Source of the DNA: Helicovermis profundi | GTDB lineage: Bacteria > Bacillota > Clostridia > Peptostreptococcales > Acidaminobacteraceae | Assembly: GCF_033097505.1 (NCBI RefSeq) | Contig: NZ_AP028654.1 | Coordinates: 2,986,001 to 3,050,000, forward strand | Length of the DNA: 64,000 nt | Direction: 5' to 3' | In this document: positions 27,669 to 34,865 of the stretch, one piece after another | How positions within the stretch are numbered: the first letter of the stretch is position 1 | Layout of the letters: the number at the start of each line of letters is the position of its first letter | Translations under genes and position numbers: made by a program | The notes under the pieces: model-generated | Database searches by the model: none | The model's input: only the letters and a program-made list of their open reading frames with translations | What the model was told of the DNA's origin: nothing

Positions 27669-27669
27669 T

Positions 27670-28782
27670 CTATTTCCATAACGATTTTATAATTCCACAA
27701 ATTCTTTCAAGATCCTCATCCGTCATCTTGGTATCAGATGGCAAGCACACACCATTTTTAAACAGTTTCTCACTCACATCTCCACCAACATAATCATACT
27801 CAGCAAAAAAAGGCTGCATATGCATTGGTTTCCAAACAGGTCTTGATTCAATATTTTCTTTCTCTAACGCTTCCATAAAATCTATTGGTTTAATATCACC
27901 ACTTAAAGTAATGCAACTAAGCCAGTAATTAGGATTATCCCATTCATTTACAGGCATCATCACTAAACCTTCTAAATCGCCTAATTCTCTTTTATAATAA
28001 TCATAAATATACTTCTTCTTCCCAACTCTCCTATCAAGAATTTTAAGCTGACCTCTACCAATACCAGCAACAATATTGCTCATTCTGTAATTGAATCCCA
28101 ATTCGCTGTGTTGATAATGCCTAGCTTTATCTCTTGCTTGAGTCGACCAAAATCTTGCTTTAACAATTTTTTCTTTATTATTGCTTACAAGCATACCACC
28201 ACCTGACGTGGTAATAATTTTATTACCGTTAAAACTAAATATACCATATTCACCAAAAGTTCCAGTATGTTTTCCCTTATAATATGTACCTAGAGATTCT
28301 GCAGCATCTTCAATAACCGGTACATTATATCTATTACAAATTTCCATAATTCTATCCATATCAGCTGATAAGCCATAAAGATGCACAACTAAAACTGCTT
28401 TTACCTCAGGATATTTGTTGAATGCTTTTTCTAATGCATCAGGATCCATATTCCATGTTTTATAATCACTATCTATGAAAACAGGCTTTGCATTTTGATA
28501 AATAATAGGATTAGCAGTAGCAGAAAAAGTTAGTGTTGGACAAAAAACAATATCACCTTCACCAACACCCGCTAACTTAAGTGCCAAATGAATAGCAGCA
28601 CTTCCAGACACTAATGCTGCTGCATGATCTATACCAACTTTTTCAGCAAGTTCTTTTTCAAAACCATTAACATTAGGTCCAAGTGGTGCAATCCAATTTG
28701 TATCAAACGCTTCCTTTACATATTCAATTTCATAACCTTCATTACTCATATGAGGAGATGCTAACCAAATTTTATCCGCCAT
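27670..28782 (-). CDS. PglE-like UDP-4-keto sugar aminotransferase
   Basis: 370 residues of the DegT/DnrJ/EryC1 fold. The PLP lysine is in SFNGNKIITTSGGG, and VIEDAAESLG and NYRMSNIVAGIGRGQL are standard. The opening IWLASPHMSNEGYE and the length match PglE and related EPS aminotransferases that act on UDP-4-keto-6-deoxy-GlcNAc. The matching membrane dehydratase may be the PglF-like gene at 37871. No dedicated PglD is next to it. It is probably cotranscribed with the phosphoglycosyl transferase. Confidence 0.88.
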   Translation of the reverse strand: MADKIWLASPHMSNEGYEIEYVKEAFDTNWIAPLGPNVNGFEKELAEKVGIDHAAALVSGSAAIHLALKLAGVGEGDIVFCPTLTFSATANPIIYQNAKPVFIDSDYKTWNMDPDALEKAFNKYPEVKAVLVVHLYGLSADMDRIMEICNRYNVPVIEDAAESLGTYYKGKHTGTFGEYGIFSFNGNKIITTSGGGMLVSNNKEKIVKARFWSTQARDKARHYQHSELGFNYRMSNIVAGIGRGQLKILDRRVGKKKYIYDYYKRELGDLEGLVMMPVNEWDNPNYWLSCITLSGDIKPIDFMEALEKENIESRPVWKPMHMQPFFAEYDYVGGDVSEKLFKNGVCLPSDTKMTDEDLERICGIIKSLWK

Positions 28783-28864
28783 TTATATTACTTCCTTCCA
28801 CTATTTAATATGTATATACTATAAGTACTACCAAACACCTTAATTTACCAATTTATTTGTTATG

Positions 28865-29419
28865 CTAAAGCATCATACCCAAATCAAAACTTTCTACACT
28901 CTCAAAAACATCACTACTACCTAATCCATCTTCACCTATATGCATAAAAATCACATTTTTAACGTTTTTATATTCACTAATTTTTAAAGCATCATTAACC
29001 ACTTTAACTCTATCTTTAAAGTGATACTCTAAGACTGCTACTTCAATTATATCACCAATTTCATCATCTGTTTTTAATATAATTATATTTTCATATTTTT
29101 TATGAAGTTCACTCATAATATGTTTAATTTTCTCTTTTGTTTCATATATAACTCTATAATGACTTTTCAAATAAGAAACTGTTTTTTTTGTTTTTTCAGC
29201 CATACCCATTGGTGTTAACATATACATAACTTGATTTTGAGATACATGATTCATTTTTATCATGCCTTCTTTAACCATTTTATTAATTAATACATTAATA
29301 GTCCCTAGCGATAATCCTAACTTATGCGAAAGTTGACGTTGGCTTATTTTTTTATTATCTAAAATTTCTGTCAAAATAATAAGTTCATTATCAGAATATA
29401 AATTTTTTCTTAATGCCAA
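28865..29419 (-). CDS. MarR-like winged-helix regulator heading the glycan operon
   Basis: About 184 residues. An N-terminal winged helix has ISQRQLSHKLGLSLGTINVLINKMVKEGMI, the helix-turn-helix and wing of MarR/ArsR-like regulators. The C-terminal half is an unfamiliar alpha/beta segment that may sense a ligand or partner. The TTG at 29419 is preferred since GAGGTG lies six bases before it; a GTG at 29428 would add three residues. It has its own promoter with palindromes around it and reads straight into the aminotransferase gene 82 bp later, without a terminator. It therefore probably controls the operon and itself (inference). Confidence 0.8.
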   Translation of the reverse strand: MALRKNLYSDNELIILTEILDNKKISQRQLSHKLGLSLGTINVLINKMVKEGMIKMNHVSQNQVMYMLTPMGMAEKTKKTVSYLKSHYRVIYETKEKIKHIMSELHKKYENIIILKTDDEIGDIIEVAVLEYHFKDRVKVVNDALKISEYKNVKNVIFMHIGEDGLGSSDVFESVESFDLGMML

Positions 29420-29442
29420 GTCTCTCACCTCATAATATTATA

Positions 29443-29458
29443 TACGTTCATTAACCGA
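29443..29458. promoter_or_regulatory. Candidate operator overlapping the transcription start
   Basis: GTTCATTAACCGAAC is an inverted repeat (GTTC..GAAC) at the expected transcription start of the regulator gene. A related palindrome lies upstream of the -35 box. The position suits repression by the MarR-like protein. Confidence 0.5.
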
Positions 29459-29466
29459 ACACTAAC

Positions 29467-29496
29467 ATAATACCACTATTTGCAAGTTCTTGTCAA
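29467..29496 (-). promoter_or_regulatory. Promoter of the regulator / glycan operon
   Basis: On the minus strand TTGACA (29496-29491) and TATTAT (29472-29467) are spaced 18 nt, a near-consensus sigma-A promoter. Transcription would start near 29460. It is the strongest promoter seen before the roughly 25-kb run of minus-strand glycan genes. Confidence 0.75.
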
Positions 29497-29506
29497 GAAT
29501 TAAAAT

Positions 29507-29524
29507 GGTTTCATTTAATGAAAA
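29507..29524. promoter_or_regulatory. Candidate upstream operator
   Basis: GTTTCATTTAATGAAAAC is an almost perfect palindrome just upstream of the -35 box. It shares TCATT-TAA with the downstream site. The pair brackets the promoter. Confidence 0.5.
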
Positions 29525-29530
29525 CATACT

Positions 29531-29567
29531 TATGGACCAACAATTATTTAAAAATTGTTGGTCCATA
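29531..29567. terminator. Perfect 15-bp stem-loop, probable terminator
   Basis: TATGGACCAACAATT pairs perfectly with AATTGTTGGTCCATA around a 7-nt loop. It lies 32 bp past the stop of the Wzz-like gene ending at 29599. The U-run on the minus strand is weak, so it may also act as an insulator before the regulator promoter. Confidence 0.75.
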
Positions 29568-29598
29568 AACTATTAATCATTATAAACTCTTTCTTAGT

Positions 29599-30879
29599 TT
29601 ACATCCTATTTTTAAATTTATAAGAAATTACTCTTAAAAATGAAAAAATCATGATCATTATTAAAATTCCAAGCACACCTACCCTTAAAGTAGACACAGC
29701 CCTATTAATCCAAGCTTCTTCTACAAGTTCTATGGAGTTACTATACTTATCAGAAAAATACTCCAAAGAAACTTCATCTATTAAATCAGTCCAATTTAAT
29801 ATTTTTTGATTTAACTCTTTAACCATTTTATCTACTTCCGCTTTTGCTTCCTTAGTTTCCTTTGTCTCTGATTTAAGTTTGCTTAATTTTTCAATTTCAC
29901 TTTGAAGATATTTTATTTTTTCTTCTTGTTTACCAACATTTAATTTACTTCCTGTAGCTTCTGATGCCACTGTATCATAAGTATCATCTAATTTGTTTAT
30001 GGTAATTGAATTTCCAAGAGAACTCGGTATAACAACTGAGTGTTCATTATTTTTTATAATTGATATAAGATTATCTAAAGAAGAATATTCACTAATGCTT
30101 TTATTTTTTTCAAGTTCATAGCGACTAATCATATACTTATACTTTAATATTAATATATCTACATCATTTGTAAGTTCATAACGATTAACTAAGGAATCAA
30201 TTCTATCCATATCCAAATCTTTAGATATATTTATTGTTTCTTTAATATCTTTAAAAGTATAGCCCTTATCCGATACAAAGTCTTTATTATCATTAATTAA
30301 AACATCTAAGTAACTTGATATCATATTAAATTCACTTTTGAATATTTTGGTAAGTTCAGGATAATCATATTTTGAATAGTCAAAGTAACTTACCATATTA
30401 CTTAACCCTATAAATGGATATGAGTATTTATCTATAAAATATTTTTCATAACCTTCCTTGAATTTACTAAGGAATTTTAAGTCTTCTTCTTTTGTTAATC
30501 CATTTTTACTTTTAGTATCTATTGACACAATAAATTCATTTGGATAATAAGTATAATTGTCTCCATCAATACGTCTACTTTTAATTGTTCTAACTATATT
30601 ACTTGGAAGTACTTCTTTAATTTCTATAGAACTGAGTAATTCTTTTGTATATTTTATATTAGCTTCTTTAGCAACTAGTTTTAAAACATCTTCACTTACA
30701 ATATTTTTATAATCAAATCTTGTATCATCAGGATTTAATCCTTTTTCAATACCATCAAATTGTAAACTTATAATTGTGCTAATTTTTACATCTCTTGTGT
30801 AATAATATAAACTAGTAATAACAAGAGCTATTATCAAACTTATAATCAAATTAGTGCTCACTTTATTTCTACTTTTCAT
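29599..30879 (-). CDS. Wzz-like polysaccharide co-polymerase paralogue (lacks N-terminal motif)
   Basis: 426 residues. One membrane helix lies at 10-28 and one near the C-terminus (about 398-418), with a long helical extracytoplasmic domain and a coiled coil (about 318-360) between them. It is clearly a paralogue of the next gene: YYPNEFIVSIDTKS matches YYPNQFLLEVKTDKS there, and both share the DLDMDRIDS / EIDLNHIDS block. It lacks the EISLKEL start usual for Wzz proteins. Such two-helix proteins set chain length with Wzy. Two different paralogues in tandem may form a mixed complex (inference). Confidence 0.7.
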   Translation of the reverse strand: MKSRNKVSTNLIISLIIALVITSLYYYTRDVKISTIISLQFDGIEKGLNPDDTRFDYKNIVSEDVLKLVAKEANIKYTKELLSSIEIKEVLPSNIVRTIKSRRIDGDNYTYYPNEFIVSIDTKSKNGLTKEEDLKFLSKFKEGYEKYFIDKYSYPFIGLSNMVSYFDYSKYDYPELTKIFKSEFNMISSYLDVLINDNKDFVSDKGYTFKDIKETINISKDLDMDRIDSLVNRYELTNDVDILILKYKYMISRYELEKNKSISEYSSLDNLISIIKNNEHSVVIPSSLGNSITINKLDDTYDTVASEATGSKLNVGKQEEKIKYLQSEIEKLSKLKSETKETKEAKAEVDKMVKELNQKILNWTDLIDEVSLEYFSDKYSNSIELVEEAWINRAVSTLRVGVLGILIMIMIFSFLRVISYKFKNRM

Positions 30880-30891
30880 TTTTTCACCCCT

Positions 30892-32235
30892 TTAAGATTC
30901 TTTCCAGTACTCTCTAAAAAATGCAATAAAAACACTTATCATTAAACCAAGCACTATACCAATCGCTAGATTTAATTTTACATTAACATTGCTATATATT
31001 TCAGCAGGTGAAAGCGGAGTAACTGCCCTTGTCATTAATTTTTCGTAGAATTCACTTGAAGTTTTGTTTGTTATATTTATCCATTTTTGAATTTCTATAA
31101 ATGTAGAATCAATTAAATTTTCAACTTCATTTTCTACTTTTACTTTGCTTTTATCAAGCACTTTATCTTTATTTAATTCATTTAATTCATTTTTATAATA
31201 ATCAATATTTTTTTGAATATCAGCAATCGTGCCCCCAAAACTTGAAGTTTGTAGCACTAAATTGCTAAAATAACTTTCTTTTGTATCTTTATTATCATTA
31301 TTATCATTATTACTATTTAGTATAATGTCATTTTTAGTATTGTCGAGTTTATCAAGCATTGTTTTAGTAACGTTTTCTGAGTTAAGAACTTTGTTTTTAT
31401 TAAGTTGTAATTGATCTATTAAATAGTTGTAGTAAACTATAAGTTTTTTCTTATCTTTTGTTAATTTAAAGGCACTTATCATAGAATCAATATGATTTAA
31501 ATCAATTTCATCTATAATATATATGCTACTGACTATATCTGAAAAAGATAGACCGGTGTTTTTTGATCTATAATCAGGATCAGCTTTACTTAGTTTAGTA
31601 TTATAGTCTACTAAAGTATCAATTTGATTGTGAAAAACCATTGATACATCTGAGTAGTCGTAGTCATTAGGTTTAAATGCTATTATTTTATTTACTACAG
31701 GATTAGTATCTATATACTCTTTTGAAAAATATTTTATATATGACTCTATTATTTGATTTGCAATCTTCATTGCAAGTGAACTATCAATTCCAGAAGACTT
31801 ATCTGTTTTTACCTCAAGTAAAAATTGATTTGGATAGTAAGGAAGACTAGTACCTTCCTTTTCTAATGAAAACTTTTGTTTTTTTTCAATACTTTCTGGT
31901 ATTAATGGACTAAAAACAATATTCTTTCTAATATCATTTGAAGATAATTTACCTTCAAGTTTTAATTCTTTAATAACGTCTTTTAATATGTATGGTGATG
32001 CTATTTCGTAAACATCAAATGTACTTCCATCTATATTTTTTCCCTGGCTAATTTTTGCATGATTTATGGAAAAAAGCAACTGAGCTTCCTTAGAATTCAC
32101 ATTCATATTATAAGAAATAATTCCTGTAATAAGCACAGCTATAAGTGTAAAGACAATTATAAATTCCTTGTTTTTTATAAGAACCATAATAAGTTCTTTT
32201 AATGAAATTTCATCATATGACTGATTATTTTCCAT
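30892..32235 (-). CDS. Wzz-like chain-length determinant
   Basis: 447 residues. The start has DEISLKELIMVLIKNK followed by the first membrane helix (about 26-46). The C-terminal helix LNLAIGIVLGLMISVFIAFF closes the protein. Between them lies a large helical domain. Both termini are very similar to those of the Wzz protein at 40061, the middle to its neighbour at 29599. It probably regulates polymer length by contact with Wzy. GGGGGG lies 8 nt before the ATG, and the gap to the next gene is 12 bp. Confidence 0.82.
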   Translation of the reverse strand: MENNQSYDEISLKELIMVLIKNKEFIIVFTLIAVLITGIISYNMNVNSKEAQLLFSINHAKISQGKNIDGSTFDVYEIASPYILKDVIKELKLEGKLSSNDIRKNIVFSPLIPESIEKKQKFSLEKEGTSLPYYPNQFLLEVKTDKSSGIDSSLAMKIANQIIESYIKYFSKEYIDTNPVVNKIIAFKPNDYDYSDVSMVFHNQIDTLVDYNTKLSKADPDYRSKNTGLSFSDIVSSIYIIDEIDLNHIDSMISAFKLTKDKKKLIVYYNYLIDQLQLNKNKVLNSENVTKTMLDKLDNTKNDIILNSNNDNNDNKDTKESYFSNLVLQTSSFGGTIADIQKNIDYYKNELNELNKDKVLDKSKVKVENEVENLIDSTFIEIQKWINITNKTSSEFYEKLMTRAVTPLSPAEIYSNVNVKLNLAIGIVLGLMISVFIAFFREYWKES

Positions 32236-32276
32236 AAAATTCCCCCCCTTAAAACAATTTATATTTCTAAAAAAGT

Positions 32277-33131
32277 TTAATTAAAAGCCTTACTCATAAG
32301 TTCTTTTGATTTAGCTGCTTTTTGACTCTTATAATCATCTTCATATTTTTTTATAATATCTGCATTATAATTATTATTAATAAGTTCTTCTTTCATTTTA
32401 TCTAAGACATTATAAAAAATTTTATCTATCCTTTTTTCAAGTTCTTTTGCTAATGCAAGATATTTACCCGCTAACTTTACTTTAGTAGTAAGTTTACTCC
32501 TATCTTTTTCACTATAAGACATATATTCTGTTTTTGCCGCAGCAATCAAATCGTTAAGTAAAATTGAAGACTGTTTTTGAAGCTCTATAAACATAGCCTC
32601 ATATTTAGTAATTATTGCTTCTTTGCTAATTTTAATAGTTTCTTCATCATTTTCTTTTAAACTGTCTAAACTAAGGTCATCTGTTTTTACTAAAGCTTCT
32701 GTATTTTCTTTTAAGACTTCTTTAGAAACCTCACTTTTAGAGTCATTTACTATATTTTTAGATTTTTCATCAGTGGTGTTTGATTTATCAGCTACATTAT
32801 CACTTTCTTCTTTAGGAGTGATATCTTTAGTAACTTCAGCATCTACTTTAGAATTTGCTGTTAAATCTTTAGAAACATTCTCTTTTGCTTCTTTTCTTTC
32901 TTTATTATCTTCACTTATAGTATTAGTAGTATTAGCGTCAGTATTAGTATTTGCTTTTTTTAACAAATTTTCCTCAACACTATTAAGTTTATCATCTACT
33001 TTTTTTAGACTAGATGGGTTTTCAATTTTTGAATTTTCTGTGCTATTATAAATTATAGTTCCTTTATAGACTCCAAAAATTAAAAACACACTGCTGATAA
33101 CTAAAATTAAAGCCATAACTTTTTTTTTCAT
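32277..33131 (-). CDS. Membrane-anchored coiled-coil protein, unknown function
   Basis: 284 residues that I do not recognise. An N-terminal hydrophobic anchor (6-25) is followed by a low-complexity Asp/Ser/Lys/Thr region (about 35-150), likely spanning the wall, and a helical coiled-coil domain (about 165-280). No lipobox cysteine or cell-wall motif is seen. It lies 13 bp after an SLH-protein gene and 41 bp before two Wzz-like genes, in one operon. A role in joining polysaccharide export to the surface layer is possible but only a guess. Confidence 0.7.
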   Translation of the reverse strand: MKKKVMALILVISSVFLIFGVYKGTIIYNSTENSKIENPSSLKKVDDKLNSVEENLLKKANTNTDANTTNTISEDNKERKEAKENVSKDLTANSKVDAEVTKDITPKEESDNVADKSNTTDEKSKNIVNDSKSEVSKEVLKENTEALVKTDDLSLDSLKENDEETIKISKEAIITKYEAMFIELQKQSSILLNDLIAAAKTEYMSYSEKDRSKLTTKVKLAGKYLALAKELEKRIDKIFYNVLDKMKEELINNNYNADIIKKYEDDYKSQKAAKSKELMSKAFN

Positions 33132-33144
33132 GTTTCACCTATCT

Positions 33145-34803
33145 TTACATATTAATTATTTCATATAACATACTTGCGACTTCTGCTCTAGTTATTTTTT
33201 GATTTGGTATAAAGTCTTTAAGGGGAATATCTTTATTTAAATTTAATGATATAGTTAGTCCAACATCGTCTTTCGCCCATGAACTTATTTCATTTTCACT
33301 ATATGTTTTTGAAATATCATTATAATTCGGAGTGATATAACCTTTACTTTTCATAATCCTTGATAGAACCGTAAGAACTTCTTCGGTAGTAATACCACCT
33401 TCAGGATTAAAGTTTGTTTCACTAACGCCTTTCATAAGTCCAAACTCATATGCAGTTTTAACATTTTCATAGTACCATTTACCTTTTTTTACATCTTTAA
33501 AATCAATTTCTTTATTAGATTCGCTGTAACTTAGCATTCTAGTTATAAGCGCTGTAAATTCAGCTCTTGTTATCGGACTACTAGGGTCAAAAAGCATTTG
33601 GCTTTTTCCATTAATAATTCCTTTTGATGCTAAAGAATTAATTTTATCCTTGGCCCAATCGTAACCTTTAAGATCACTAAATTTTTTTTCGTTGATTTTT
33701 ACAGTAAAGGCTGATAAATGATTTGTTGAAAAAGTAATCTTGCCTTCTTTGTAAACTCCACCCATAGGAGTAAGTTTTCCTAAAGCATCTACATAAAAAA
33801 CTGATAAAAATTTACCCTCTTCACCACTTTTTAATTTATAAGGCAAAGTAATTTTTATTGGTTTTTTAAATTTACTTATAGAATTATTACCTACATATAA
33901 TTTAATATTATAAATATTATTATCTTCTTTAACATTTAAAGTTAATTGGCTTTTTTTATCTTCATCTGTTAAACTTTCTCTATCAAAAGATAAATTTACA
34001 TTCTCCGTATCAATTTCAACTTCATTTGCAGCATTAATAGCTTTATCTAGCGGTGGTATTTTTATTTCAAATTCTTTTCCAAGACTTTTACTTGTTAAAT
34101 CAATTTTGATTGCATTATAATTTCTTATTTCTTCTTTAACTTTCTTATCTTTTAATGCTTTTATTTCTGTTTCCACAAAATTAGTAAAACTTTCTTTTTC
34201 AATTGCTAATTCTTTTTTACTTCCCAAAATTTTAGTCGTAACATCAAGTACATTTTTTTCAACTTTTTCTTCATCTAAAGTTTGACCTAAAGATGCAATA
34301 CTTCCGCCAGTAGATGGAGGTGATACGTTATTCATTTTAGAATCAGAAGGAGCTATTATATTTGATTCATTAGTATTATTATTTAAAACAGCACTTTTTA
34401 CAGAACTAGAAAGCGCAGCCAAATCGCCTGATAAAGTCTTTGTTTCAAGTGTTTTTGATATTTCATTTGAAAATACACTTAATAGAGTAATTGTAAAATT
34501 ATAATGTTTGTCTTTTACCATACCCATTTGTCCATCTTTAAATAAAACTTTTTTTAAGGAATTGTACATAACTGAGTTGAAATTTGACTCAGTCAAATTT
34601 TCAGTGGAATTAACTTCATTACTTAAATCCACTAAGAAACTTTTAATTTCAGCTTCACTTGTACCTCCATTAATCATTCTACTCACAAAGGAAGGATAAT
34701 TCGATTTTAAATTATCATAAACATTAACAAAATCAGTAGAAAAAACACTATTTGAAAACATCATAATCACTAATAAACTAATAAAGATAAATATTTTTTT
34801 CAT
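33145..34803 (-). CDS. SLH-domain surface protein
   Basis: 552 residues from the ATG at 34803 (GGAGGATTT before it); the upstream ATG at 34863 would put 20 extra residues before the signal peptide. The signal peptide is followed by a helical N-terminal domain. Then comes a beta module with KPIKITLPYKLKSGEEG, GGVYKEGKITF and TNHLSAF (about 305-365), and three SLH repeats to the end (TRAEFTALITRM, TTEEVLTVLSRIM, TRAEVASMLYEI). SLH repeats bind pyruvylated secondary wall polymer. The beta module is shared with three other proteins here. It is first in an operon with two Wzz-like genes. Confidence 0.88.
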   Translation of the reverse strand: MKKIFIFISLLVIMMFSNSVFSTDFVNVYDNLKSNYPSFVSRMINGGTSEAEIKSFLVDLSNEVNSTENLTESNFNSVMYNSLKKVLFKDGQMGMVKDKHYNFTITLLSVFSNEISKTLETKTLSGDLAALSSSVKSAVLNNNTNESNIIAPSDSKMNNVSPPSTGGSIASLGQTLDEEKVEKNVLDVTTKILGSKKELAIEKESFTNFVETEIKALKDKKVKEEIRNYNAIKIDLTSKSLGKEFEIKIPPLDKAINAANEVEIDTENVNLSFDRESLTDEDKKSQLTLNVKEDNNIYNIKLYVGNNSISKFKKPIKITLPYKLKSGEEGKFLSVFYVDALGKLTPMGGVYKEGKITFSTNHLSAFTVKINEKKFSDLKGYDWAKDKINSLASKGIINGKSQMLFDPSSPITRAEFTALITRMLSYSESNKEIDFKDVKKGKWYYENVKTAYEFGLMKGVSETNFNPEGGITTEEVLTVLSRIMKSKGYITPNYNDISKTYSENEISSWAKDDVGLTISLNLNKDIPLKDFIPNQKITRAEVASMLYEIINM

Positions 34804-34814
34804 AAATCCTCCAA

Positions 34815-34850
34815 AAATAAAAGCCCGTTTTACCGGGCCTTTTATTTGTT
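34815..34850. terminator. Terminator between two SLH genes, touching the next RBS
   Basis: On the minus strand AAAAGGCCCG-GTAAAA-CGGGCTTTT is followed by a T-rich run that leads directly into the GGAGG of the downstream SLH gene. T-runs on both sides mean it could act in both directions. It ends the gene at 34866 and may be leaky, giving reduced downstream expression. Confidence 0.8.
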
Positions 34851-34865
34851 TTTTCTTAAGCACTT

